Part shown: one piece after another, positions 38,834 through 50,325 of the stretch
Layout: each line of letters begins with the position of its first letter
How positions within the stretch are numbered: the first letter of the stretch is position 1
Origin: Silene latifolia
Taxonomy: Eukaryota > Streptophyta > Magnoliopsida > Caryophyllales > Caryophyllaceae
DNA: 64,000 bases
NCBI RefSeq assembly: GCF_048544455.1
Contig: NC_133529.1
Coordinates: 60,210,271 to 60,274,270 of the forward strand
Direction of reading: 5' to 3'
The notes under the pieces: model-generated
The model's input: the letters and a program-made list of their open reading frames with translations, nothing else
Database searches by the model: none
What the model was told of the DNA's origin: nothing
Translations under genes and position numbers: made by a program

Positions 38834-40345
38834 GAAATATATATAGCAGTTGACCAATGATCGTTTACCTCAAAAGAATGCTCAGAGTAGCACGATCCAC
38901 CAAGTCGTGCAAAGGATTGCTATCCAAACGCAGACCTAGGAGCCGGAAGAAGCATCCGCTCATTAAGTCAAAGCTACTCGTAGACTTAGCCTTACCAAAA
39001 TTGTCCGGAAGTGTAAAAACAATAACCCCGGAGCGCATTTGGAACCGTAGTAGCCCCAGAAGCGGGAGCTCCGCATGTGAATAGCTCGAAGCGGTGGATG
39101 GTTTGACGTTGGAATCGCATCGACGCAGCATAGTCGGTAACTGGAACAACTTTGGAAACCGGAGCATCTCCGGCGGATAATCCATGTCCAGTAGCGGAGG
39201 CCTCACGCCTAGAGGTGTGGCTTCAATAGGAGATCGCTCCTTAGCCCGGTTCGCAGCAGCAGACCTCCTCTTGGGACGAGGTCCAACCGGGGGCGGTGGG
39301 TAGACTTCCTTTTCTCAACAAAGCTTGGGGGTAGCCGTAATCGCTTCTTTCACTCTCGAGCCAAAACATCTTGCAGTGAAATTCTAGATTTTGCGAGTAA
39401 CCCGGAAGCAAAGCAGAAATTAAGTCGAACGGATATATGAAAAATCCGGAAATGTAACCAAGTCAAAAAGGGAAGAACAACGTACTAGTCGACATTGAGT
39501 CTTTTTCTTCAAGAAATTTGTTTTCTTCACCACAAAGAAAGAAAATCCCGAACAGATTGGGGAAGGTCCTATTTTCTCGGAGGTGGACCGAATAGCTTGG
39601 AAAGGGATGCGGTTCGTCAGAGACAAAGGCAAGGGGCACAAACCGCACAAAAAACCAAGTAAGGAAATATGAGCATCAAAGAAAAATACACAGGAATAAG
39701 GGCATGCAAGTACCGCCTCGTTGATCGCGTGACACCGACAATGAAGTCATCGGAGCGGAGGAAGAGTGTCAATTTTCACAAAAATAAAGGGAAAACCACT
39801 TGTCGTCATCCGCTTCACGGGGAAGATGATGCAATTCTTTTCCCCGTCTCGAACCCGAATGGTCACTTGACCCGAGCAAGAGACCCGACCGAGAACAAGT
39901 GTGCAAGGTCCGGAGACCAATCTCATAACGTAACGGTTATTCATAGCATCAATCGCAAGCAAGGTCCGCAAGTGTATGGGGCCACTTGGCAAATAGCCAA
40001 CCGATTCAAGTTCAGATACTCTTGGACCAAGGGAGGGAAAGGAAATCGCAGACCCAGATGAAAGGCGTATTCGTACAAGCAAATCCACCCTTCCTCACCG
40101 AGTCGCCCGGCCGCCAGGAGTCGGAATGTGGAACACCACATCATCGAGAAACCAAAGGTTTTCTTGATATAATCAAGATCCTCCGGAGTGAAGTCGGAAT
40201 CACAGAGTGCTTGGCGGAGAGCACACCGCCGGAAAGAAAGAGGTCAGGCGGCATCACCGGATCCGAGTCCGAGGCTGAAGAAGCGGTTTTTTGTGACATT
40301 ATATGCAAAGAAAGAAAAAAGAAAAGAAAGCAAGGAAGAAGATGA
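38270..40345 (-). pseudogene. Antisense ORF remnant in the Retand-like 3' region
   Basis: On the strand opposite to pol, ICLYEYAFHLGLRFPFPPLV (about 40085-40026) matches the domain annotated in plants as 'putative gypsy-type transposon' (Pfam PF04195, name from memory). Further along, near 38700-38540, a coiled-coil-like stretch has NKSRVSLLEATRSEF and SLRGADLQSLRRK. An antisense ORF in the 3' region is known for Tat/Retand-type elements; its role is unknown. Broken in several places. A run of 27 A (plus strand, about 38802-38828) lies inside. Confidence 0.6.
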
Positions 40346-40645
40346 TGTACCTGTAGCGGCCGGAAAAGAGGAAGTATTAAGATGATTAATGGAGAGAAGT
40401 AGAGAGAGAAGGAGTAATAATGAAGAGGAATAGGAAAAGTGAGGGGATACCGAGGGATTTATTAAAGAGGGAGGGTGAGGAGTTATGGTGAGGAGAGAGT
40501 TCTTGGGGAAGTGGGAAAGTGGCGGCAGTTTGTCACAAGTGGGGAGTTGTAATCATCAGGTATAACTGCCCAGCTTCGTCAGTTCTCCGCATCGCAAACA
40601 GAAATTCCCGCCTAAAAATATTTAAGACGGAAATTTGGGGGCAAT

Positions 40646-41267
40646 TGTTAGGGGTAAAAAAGACTCTTTATTACTTATGACGTGGCAAGGAATTATTGGT
40701 AGATGAAGGGAAAAGGGAATCGCTGAGGTGGCGTGTTATGGGCCGCGGGATCAAAAGAAGAAACAAACACAAATTGGGGAATTGCAAAACACACGTGCAA
40801 AGTGAATTGTTGGGCTGGGTCAATAACAAATCCCTATTCTTAAGGAATTGACCCAAAGTCCAGGAGCAGAAATAGGAAAGAAGTTTTTGGACTCTCTACT
40901 TGGTTCAACAGCTATAAAAGCAATAGAGGAGCAACACGAGGAGGGCATCAAACACACGAGCATTCTCAGCACTTTATCACTCAACACTCCGTCTATATTT
41001 GGCAATATCCCACTACAAAATAATCTTGTATTTCCTTACTTGAGAATTTATCATCGATTATAGTGCAAAAGTTGGCGGGATTCCGACTCCCCCGCGGTTG
41101 TTCCCACACCGGGTTTTCCGCGTCACCAAAAATCCTCCGTGTCATTTTCTTCGTTTGTCTTTATTTCGTCGTACCTATCATTTGCATTTTAATCATAATT
41201 GGCATTAAGAATAATCACTATCACTCACATAATTAAATTAATAACTCGGTAAATTTTTACCAAAACA
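40646..41267 (+). repeat. 3' LTR of the Retand-like element
   Basis: 622 bp, preceded by a purine-rich AAATTTGGGGGCAAT that can serve as polypurine tract. It is followed directly by the target duplication and the first half of ligase exon 8. Confidence 0.93.
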
Positions 41268-42238
41268 CATTATATAGTGGACAATTAAGTTCAGGTGGAA
41301 GATTCACAATGGATCGAGTAGAAGATTAGCTTCCAATTTGTTTCTCAAAAGCAGCCCTGTTAACAATCAGATAAGCTATGTCAGCTCAAGAATCTCTTAA
41401 AAAATAACATAGGACAATCTTTCTAAAACAAAGCAAACATACTCATTTGGCTTCAAAGCAACAGACGTCCCATTAGCCAATGCATACAAGCCATCTGGTG
41501 TCGGTACAAGCATGGACTTTGGTAGGCCAATAGGAGGCTTTACTTTCCGAATGTCGAAGTTTGGGTCACCATTAGTTGGACAGTGTTGAATATAATGACC
41601 TGAAATAAATGGATTATGCATGATAGTAAGCATCAATGATAATACAAAATGCAAAAAAGATGCAACGAGAAAAGCATATAGTGCCAAGAACTTACCAGGA
41701 ATCTTACACCTGTGGCATATATAGCCCTGTGGAGGTGTTTTCTGCTGCAAACCACACCCTTGGCCTAACCAAAAAGATGCAAACGATTCAATTATTAGTC
41801 GCAAACGATTCAATTTAAATCCAGAGCTCCAAGCCCTAATTTGACAATTAACAAATGTAATGCAAGTAAAGCAATAGTGACATACCAAAAGTTCGTCCAC
41901 CACTAACAGTACTCATCCTTTGGACTAATCCATTAGAAGCTTGTCTGCATATATTGCAATAACAATTTAGTACAAAAGAAAACATTACTGGAAATTTGCA
42001 GTTACTTCCACATTGATAGAAGAAAAAACTCACCGTTGCCAATCTAAACCAGAACTTTCAGTTAAAGCCTTAATCTTGCTGTCCTCATCAGCTTTACTTA
42101 AAGAAGTCGAATCCTTCATTAAAATGCTTGATTCTCTTGCAGTGACTTGAGGAGTGGTCACGTAAATATCATCCCCGAAATCATCATAATAGTCCAATGG
42201 TTCAGACTGAAAATGATCGTCCAAATGTGAGTTACATT

Positions 42239-43548
42239 TGTTGGAGTAAGTGTCCCGACAATAATGCGATCACAATTGTCGATCATATTGATCACATATT
42301 TAAATCTCATAACAAGAATACGAAAGGGGTGATAAATTACATATATAGTCAACTGGTCCACACATATCGGTAATGATTGGCTGGCTAGAGTTTGACATTA
42401 CTGTCGTGCGACGGTGGTGATCAGTTGATCCCTTGAGGTCACACCTAAAGGACGATTCCCTTAATTGAAAAAGGATAATTAATTGTATGTCGATACAGAT
42501 TAATTAATTCCTTAAAATTGAACAAATTATTATCATAAGAGAGAAAATGACATCTTATTATAATGTGATTAAATAAGATTTTATTTAGTAATTTAAGAAG
42601 TTATATTACTAAAATTAATCGGTGTTTGCGAAACATGCGAGATGAGAATGATAAGTTACTTATAATTACAAGATGTTGTGGATTATACTAACTAGTATTT
42701 AAATGACCATTTTATGTGAAAGTAATTTTGAATTACTAGTCAATTTGTTAAATGTGATTTATTTAATTTGTAAATGATATTTAATTTGTTAAATATGCAT
42801 TTTAAATTAAAACATGACATAAGACATGTCACATGTCACATGACATACAATTGTGCAATTGATAAAAATAAAATGGACTCCATTTTACAACATATCAACC
42901 GAAATATTGGTGGGCATTTTAGAAGTTTTGTCTTATTCTTTTGTCTTATTCATTTGTTTATGACACTTGATAGTGACATGACTATGGACAAAAAGCTTAC
43001 ATTTTGTCTTGTGAAGACAAAAAGGAAAAATAAAATGGGGGCCTATAGCCCTCTACCCACCGGTTTTTGGCATACAATATTGAGAGATTTTCTCAATTTT
43101 TCATTCTTCTTATGTTTTATGATAAACAATAAACTTCTCTCTCTTGTTCTTCATAAAATCAAGTTTTATGAATCAAATTTGTAAAAATCAATCACTAATA
43201 ATACTAGTAGTAGTATATGAGTATTAGTAATCAATTTTAAGGTAAACCACATTACAAATATCTAGTACATGTTATTTTGTGGGATTTTGGGATAGTCTTG
43301 GGTGCAATCAAGAGGAGAATCTCTACTTTGGGATTTTTGGAGGATCATCCTAACATTCATTATAGCTCAAGAACCAACAAGTAGGAGATGTTGTTGGTGC
43401 CCAAAATGGCCGAAAATTTAATGGTGAGAAAACGATTTTCTCATCTTTTGTTATTTAGTTTGCATGCATAAGATTTGTAATTATTTTATGACTAAATAAT
43501 TTCTCACATATATGAATATGTTAAATAATGAGATATAGATTTCTAACA
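42239..43548 (+). repeat. 5' LTR of the second Copia-type element
   Basis: 1310 bp, TGTTGGAGTAAGTGTC to GATTTCTAACA. An open frame of 136 codons inside it is chance: the partner LTR does not keep it. Confidence 0.92.
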
Positions 43549-43550
43549 AG

Positions 43551-43564
43551 CGGTATCATGAGCC
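43551..43564 (+). other. Primer-binding site of the second Copia-type element
   Basis: CGGTATCATGAGCC resembles the tRNA-iMet site (TGGTATCAGAGCC) and lies two bases inside the 5' LTR. Confidence 0.7.
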
Positions 43565-45347
43565 TTAGGTTGTTTGCATGCAAATCGGTTTTTTTCCGAG
43601 TTATACGATTAACAAACAAAACTTATAAATTTGTGTTTATTATGATATATCACGAAATTTATTATGCATGTTAAAGTTCTGATCCTAAAATGTATTTAGG
43701 ATATTTTGGTTAATTTATGGATTTTTATTGTTCATTTTATATTATAGTGGCATTAAAATGTGATTTTATGATAAAAATGTCATTTTTGGACTAAAAATAG
43801 CTAAACTTCATTTTTTCCAGTGGTTTTTGGATATGTTTTCACATATATTATCTATAGATGACCTGTAAATTTTCATAATTTTATGAGTTTTTATGCTCGA
43901 AATATGGTTTTTTCAAGATAAAATCGAATTTAAATGGAAAATAGGTTAATATGAGTTATATTTTGAATCTGGTCATAGAAATTTAGTATGTTGTCACATG
44001 CAATTTTACAAGATGTGTGTAAAATAATTGGCTATAATGAAGTCTTTATGCATGATTTATGAATTTTTGATGAAAAATCACATAAATAGTGACTTTAATT
44101 AGTAAAAATTGCTAAAACATACTTCATGACTAAGGAAAAACGTCACATGTTGAATTTTATCATATATTCCAGATCTAAAATTGAAAAGTGGATAAAAATA
44201 ATTTTTCTCATATTGTTATGGTTATAATTGATAAATCCGATAAACGCAACATTGTTTTTCTCGATAAAATTCGAAATTTTTAACCTAAGTTTTTGAACAT
44301 TATGAGTGTCATGGTATTTTTCCAGAATGTTCATGAGTTTAAAAATTTCAAATTTTGAATTTATTTGAAATTTTTATGATTTATTTGAAGTTTATGGCTT
44401 TATATTGTAATTGCAAGTCCTTTTATGAACAATATTAAGAAATATAAGTTAATTATTGTCAATATGTTAGTGGAGACTAATTTTGAGTCCTAAGATGGTT
44501 AGGGTAATTAACTAGTACATAAATATGATTTTATGTAATTATTGTGATTTTTAAAAGGTTAAATCACGCAAATCCGTAAAAACCGATTAATATACGATAT
44601 TGGCTCCTTTAAGGCGATTTAGCATAAAATTGGGCATGTTCATACATATTATAATGCTGCATTTTATTTATGATTGTCATATTTTAATTTTATGTAATTT
44701 TTAAATTATGTAATTTTACTTAGTATGGCCTTAGTTTTAATTGGTATTACCCGAAATGTAAGGGAATATCGATTCGGTTGTAATTTATTGTGATCTCGTA
44801 TCACCGCTTTGTAATTTAATAGATTTATTTTTATTTTAATTACAAATGTATAATAGGAAATTATGTAATTTGTTATGTAATTTATTTAATCCGGAGTTCC
44901 TTGAAGACGGTGCCACTTAAGAAGGCGATCCATTAAGACGGTGTTACCTCGAGATCCGTGCCAAGACCGAAGTTCAAGGGACCAAAGGAGTTGGTTTCCA
45001 AATTTGTAATAGTTTATTAGATTTACTATTTTAGGAAGGCCATACTAAGATTTTATTTATGCTTTACATTTTATTTATATGTTGCATGCATCGCTAAATC
45101 GCCATAACTAAAACATGCATTATCATTTTAATCGAGTTTATCGACCATGTCAATTACAATTATCGTAGTTCACCGCTTTAGTTCACTTAAAACGTGATAG
45201 ATAATAAATTGACATGACCTCTCGCTAAAAATAAACAATTGAGACTTAGCCTTACCAAAAAGTAGAAACCATGAAAACCTATTTCGTGAGGGAGTGCACT
45301 CGGCCACACCGGGGTACAAACCTTGTTACGTAGGGGAAGTGGGTGAT
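43565..45347 (+). other. Leader of the second Copia-type element
   Basis: AT-rich noncoding DNA with no reading frame of note. It ends at the AAATG target duplication of the Tekay-like insertion (45348-45352). Confidence 0.55.
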
Positions 45348-45352
45348 AAATG

Positions 45353-45470
45353 TGTAATACTCCGTATTTATAAGTCTTTGGGTACTCTATCGAGTAGCCT
45401 CTTACTCGATCGAGTAGGTTTGGGCACTCGATCGAGTGTGTTCTGGGCAGCCTGTTTTCGTGTTTTGAGG
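45353..45470 (+). repeat. 5' LTR remnant of the Tekay-like element
   Basis: Begins TGTAATACTCCGTATTTATA exactly as the 3' LTR does and carries two CTCGATCGAG palindromes. It is far shorter than the 1356 bp partner, so LTR identity cannot date this copy well. Confidence 0.75.
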
Positions 45471-45516
45471 TTCTAGTGCGTATGTTTATGTCTACCCTTT
45501 CTTATATAGTTTCAAG

Positions 45517-46680
45517 ATGCCGCCCAAGAGAAACGCGTACTATGCGAGAGCTGAGACCATGAACATAGATGATGTTGTTAAGATGTTGGAGCACCAAGAT
45601 GCTCTCACTGAGGCTTTAAAGAAAGTGAATAAGGATAAGGAGGTTGATCACTCTAAGATCAGTCTCTATATAGCGAGGTTTAACCCAAAAGAGTACACGG
45701 GAACCGGGGAACCAAACCTTCTTGACAACTGGCATCGTGAGATGGAGAATATCCTGGACCTGGTCCATTGTCCTGATGAGATGAGAGTAGAACAAGCTGC
45801 GTTCTACCTGAGGGACGCAGCTGGCAAGTGGTGGGATACGGTGAAGGTGAGTGCTAGGGAGATGTATGTGAACCAAGGCTTACCTGCTATACCTTGGGAA
45901 GAGTTTCGGAGAGCTATGAGGAAGGAGTTTGTACCGGAACATGTGAGGAGTAAGCTGAGAGAGGAGTTCGATGGGTTTAAGATGACATCTGATATGTCAG
46001 TTGCTGAGTATTACAAGCAGTTTAATGAGAAGTCTAGGTATGTTGAGGATATGGGTTTGAGTGAGGAGAACCTGGCGCTGAGGTTTGAAAGAGGATTGAC
46101 ACCCAAGATTATGGATAAGTTACCCGTGGGAGTCCTTACCGATGTTAAGGAAGCTTATGAGAGAGCCGGGAGAGCCGAGAGGTTTGGTTGAGATGGCTCG
46201 GGAGAGAGTGAGTGAGAAAAGAAAGGCCGAGAGTAAGGGTGGAGGCGGTCTAGTCACAAGAAAGGCAACCACAACCAAGCTAGAGGGTTTTCTTCCGGGT
46301 CGTGGTTTAGTGTGGGGCTTCCTTCGGGCGTGGCCGTGTGAGTAGCAAAGTGGTAGTTGGGGTATGACTTGCTTTGGTGTGGCGGTGTGGGCCACAAGAG
46401 ACATGAGTGCACGAGTATGCCGGAGCTTTTCGTGGATCGGCTCGGGGAGCTATTCTTAGGGACCCGCTCGAGTTATGCGAGCAATAGACCGTCTGGGTCA
46501 TGGTCTAACCGGGAAGTCGAGCTATCGGTGGTGGCGGTAACCACAATGGCGGTAATTTTATCGAAACCAGCTACGAACAACAAGAACAATCGGGGTCGGG
46601 TGCTAAGCCGACCACATCACCAAGATCGTCCGGGGAGGTGGACAGAATACCAGTGGAAAGCTGTTCATGATGGACAAGAA
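45517..46680 (+). pseudogene. Tekay-like gag region
   Basis: ATG at 45517 (MPPKRNAYYARAE). Gag domain words: FNPKEYTGTGEPNLLDNWHR, AAFYLRDAAGKWWDTVK, PWEEFRRAMRKEFVPEHVR and MSVAEYYKQFNEKSRYV. The zinc-knuckle part further on is degraded. Broken. Confidence 0.85.
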
Positions 46681-46689
46681 AGCAGCTGA

Positions 46690-47190
46690 GGAGGATGCCC
46701 ATGTTATCACTGGTACTTTTCTTGTTAACGGTATTCATACCTTTGTTTTGTTTGATTCGGGGGCTTCTCAGTCGTTTGTATCTTCGAGTCATGTTAAACG
46801 GTTGGGTTTGAGAGTATATAAGTCTGTGAGTGAGAAAGTTTTTATACCTTCGGGAGAGTCTGTATCATGTGGGAGGCTGTTTAGAGATGTATCTATGATA
46901 GTTGGGCAAGTTGATCTACCTGTAGACTTGCTAGAGTTTCCTTTTGACGGTTTTGAGATGATAGTCGGGATGGACTGGTTAGGAAAGTATAAAGCTAAGA
47001 TAGACTGTCATCAAAAGAAAGTGTCTTTGAGAGGGCCTAAGGGTGTTAGTGTGTCTTATCGTGGGTTTCTAGTCAAACCCAAAGTTAAGTTGATTGCAGC
47101 TGTCACTTTGAAGTCTTATCTGAGGAAGGGATGTCCTTTGATCTTGTGCCATGTGAGAGATGACCGGATAGAGAGTCCGAGCGATTGATC
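46690..47190 (+). pseudogene. Tekay-like protease region
   Basis: FVLFDSGASQSFVSS shows the DSGAS active site of chromovirus proteases, with GFEMIVGMDWLGKYKAKIDC further on. Confidence 0.87.
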
Positions 47191-47198
47191 GAGCACCG

Positions 47199-48545
47199 GT
47201 GGTGGGAGAGTTTGCAGATGTTTTTCCAGAGGAGATTCCGGGGTTGCCACTGAAGAGGGAGATAGATTTCACCGTTGAGTTGAAACCGGGGACGGGGCCA
47301 ATCTCTAAGACACCGTACCGGATGGGTCCTAAAGAGATGGAGGAGCTCAGGAAACAGTTAGATGATCTGATAGAGAAGGGATACATTAGACCTAGTGTAT
47401 CGCCGTGGGGAGCACCAGTTCTTTTTGTGAAAAAGAAAGATGGGAGTTTGAGGTTGTGCATAGACTACAGAGAGCTGAACCGAGTGACAGTGAAAAACAA
47501 GTATCGTTTGCCAAGGATAGATGACCTGTTTGATCAGTTGAGTGGTGCATCAGTCTTCTCCAAGATTGATTTGAGGTCGGGGTACCATCAGGTGAAGATT
47601 AGAGAGACGGACATACCAAAGACAGCTTTCACGTCGAGGTATGGCCATTATGAGTATGTAGTGATGCCGTTTGGGTTATCTAACGCACCGGTTGTGTTTA
47701 TGGATTTGATGAACAGAATCTTTAGACAGTTTTTGGACAAGTTTGTGGTGGTGTTTATCGATGACATCTTAGTCTACTCTAAGACTAAGGAGGAACATGA
47801 GGAGCATCTGAGGATCGTGTTGCAGACTTTGAGGGAGCATGAGTTGTATGCTAAGCTGTCCAAGTGTGAGTTCTGGTTGGAGAAAGTTGCTTTTCCGGGG
47901 CATGTGATCTCTAAGGAGGGAGTAGCTGTGGATCCGGCAAAGATTGAGGCAATGGCAAAGTGGGAAGCACCAAAGAATGTTGCTGAGATTAGGAGTTTCT
48001 TGGGTTTAGCTGGATACTACAGACGGTTCGTGAAAGATTTCTCCAAGATAGCTAGACCTATGACAGCTTTGATGAGGAAAGTGGACAGATTTCGTTGGGA
48101 TGAGAGTTGTGAGAAGGCGTTCCAAACATTAAAGGAGCGTTTGACCACAGCTCCTATCTTAGCATTGCCTGAAGGGATTGAGAACTTTGAGGTTTATACA
48201 GATGCCTCAAAGAATGGGTTAGGATGTGTGTTGATGCAGAACGGTAAGGTGATTGCCTATGCTTCTAGGCAATTGAAGCCGTACAAGGAGAATTATCCTA
48301 CACATGATCTAGAGTTGGGTGCAGTGGTGTTTGCTCTCAAGATTTGGAGACATTACCTTTATGGGGTGACCTTTAAGGTATTTTCGGATCACAAGAGTCT
48401 CAAGTACATCTTCACTCAAAAGGAGTTGAACATGAGATAGAGGAGGTGGATGGAGCTGATTGGCGATTATGACATTGATATTATCTACCATGAAGGGAAA
48501 GCCAATGTTGTTGCAGATGCTTTGAGTAGGAAGAGTGTACATTCC
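47199..48545 (+). pseudogene. Tekay-like reverse transcriptase and RNase H region
   Basis: [40 protein letters not shown], the catalytic [13 protein letters not shown] and [19 protein letters not shown], followed by RNase H with [16 protein letters not shown] and [20 protein letters not shown]. Most of this stretch is open. Confidence 0.9.
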
Positions 48546-48682
48546 CTGTGTACAGCTCTATGTTTGATGAGGTGGGGAAGTTTGGGATACATATGATGCA
48601 GAGAGGGGATGCTGTGGGAGATTTGACAGTTCAGCCTGATCTTTATGATGATATTCGAGGTAAATAGGCTTCAGATCCTAAG

Positions 48683-50092
48683 ATGGTCGAGTGGAGAGCT
48701 GGAGTAGAGAAAGGGACAGTGTCCCGATTTTCTATTCATACAGATGGTAGTTTGAGGTTCGATGGTAGGTGGTGTGTCCCTGATGATGAGGAGCTGAAAA
48801 AGACAATCATGACAGAGGCACATTGTACACCGTATTCAGTACATCCGGGTGGTGACAAGCTATACAAGGATTTAAAGAACACGTTTTGGTGGCCTGGGAT
48901 GAAGAAAGAAACAGCAGCGCTTGTGGCCCGTTGTTTGACATGCCAGAGAGTTAAAGGGGAACAACGACGACCACAAGGTAAGATTCAGTCTTTAGAGGTA
49001 CCTGAGTGGAAGTGGGAATCCATTTCTATGGATTTTATCGTGGGTTTACCAAAGAGTCAACAGGGTAATAACATGATATGGGTGATAGTGGATCGACTGA
49101 CCAAGTCAGCTCACTTTGTTCCAATAAAAGATACATGGACTAAGGCACAATTGGCTATGGCTTATCGAAAGAATGTGCTAAAGTTACATGGAGTCCCTAA
49201 GGACATAGTGTCTGACAGAGATGCGAGGTTTATATCACGGTTTTGGAAAGAGTTGCAGGAATCTTTGGGAACAACTTTGAAGATGAGTACAACTTTTCAT
49301 CCTGCGACAGACGGTTAGACTGAGAGAACAATCAAAACTCTTGAGGATATGTTACGAGCTTGTGTGATGGACTTTGGTGGTAGCTGGGAACAGAGGTTGG
49401 ATTTGATAGAGTTTTCTTACAACAACAGCTATCACACTAGTATTGGCATGGCACCGTTTGAGGCTTTATATGGGAGGAGATGCAGGAGTCCGATTTGTTG
49501 GGACGACAGTGCTGATGCAGTGGTTCTAGGACCAGAGATGGTACATGAGATGGTTGAAGAGATTAAGATGATCAGGGAACGGATGAGAGCAACTCAAGAT
49601 AGGCAAAAGAGTTATGCAGATCTACATCGCCGGGATATAGAGTTTCAGGTTGGGGATAAGGTTCTTCTGAAAGTGTCTCCTATGCGTGGGGTTATGAGAT
49701 TTGGGGAGAAAGGCAAGCTGAGTCAGAAGTTCATCGGGCCCTATGAGATCTTAGAGCGAGTTGGGGAAGTTGCTTATCGTCTGGATTTACCTGCTGCGTT
49801 AGAGAGAGTGCATAATGTGTTTCATGTATCACAGCTGCAGAAGTATGTGAGTGACCCGTCACATGTGTTAGAGGCAGAGAACTTAGAGCTAGATGAGTCT
49901 TTATCGTATCTTGAGGTACCTAAGCAGATTCTTGACCGGAAGGTTAGGAAGACTAGGAGTGGTGAGACAGTTTTGCTTAAGATCCTTTGGTCTAACCACG
50001 AGACTGAGGAAGCTACATGGGAGGCAGAGGATGCCATGAGAGAGCGCTACCCTTTCCTTTTTGATCAGGTATGTTTGGTTACGAGGACGTAA
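48683..50092 (+). pseudogene. Tekay-like integrase and chromodomain-like region
   Basis: HPGGDKLYKDLKNTFWWPGM, CLTCQRVKGEQ, WESISMDFIVGLPKSQQG, DRDARFISRFWKELQ and the GPYEILERVGEVAYRL C-terminal segment. The end, ILWSNHETEEATWEAEDAM (about 49978-50035), is the chromodomain-like tail seen in Tekay/Del elements. Broken at one or a few points. Confidence 0.88.
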
Positions 50093-50325
50093 CCTTGTTT
50101 CTTTTAGGGGGGTAGGAGAGGATCGCAAAGAGTTTTTAAGAGCTTCATACTCTTTTTATGTTGTGTCGGTATGGTCGTTGTCGTTTGAGTCGGGCTGAGT
50201 TTGAGTTAGTAACATGTTTTATGTTGAGTTTTGTTTTAGTTGCTGAGTCGGGAGTGCGTAGTGTGAGTCTTTGTTTTGTTGTGGTTTGAACTTCGGGGAC
50301 GAAGTTCTTTTTAAGGAGGGAAGAC
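50093..50325 (+). other. 3' untranslated region of the Tekay-like element
   Basis: Noncoding link between integrase and the 3' LTR. It contains GTTTTGTT/GAGTTTGAGTT words and the polypurine tract at its end. Confidence 0.5.

Larger units (their letters stand above)
21834..41267 (+). mobile_element. Retand/Tat-like Ty3/gypsy element, 19.4 kb including nested Copia
   Basis: Flanked by the 5 bp target duplication CATTA (21829-21833 and 41268-41272). Parts in order: 5' LTR, primer site, gag, protease, reverse transcriptase (interrupted by the Copia element 25664-34576), RNase H, integrase, a 3.3 kb 3' region with an antisense ORF remnant, then 3' LTR. Without the Copia insertion it is about 10.5 kb. 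Element size, short LTRs, long 3' region and antisense ORF fit the Tat branch (Retand type). The two LTRs differ at about two positions in 622, so the insertion is recent, likely well under a million years. Coding parts are broken in several places apart from the insertion. Confidence 0.92.

Noticed and set aside
42774-43184. A 136-codon frame in the 5' LTR of the second Copia element.
   Set aside because: The partner LTR at 56037-57333 does not preserve it, so it is not under selection.
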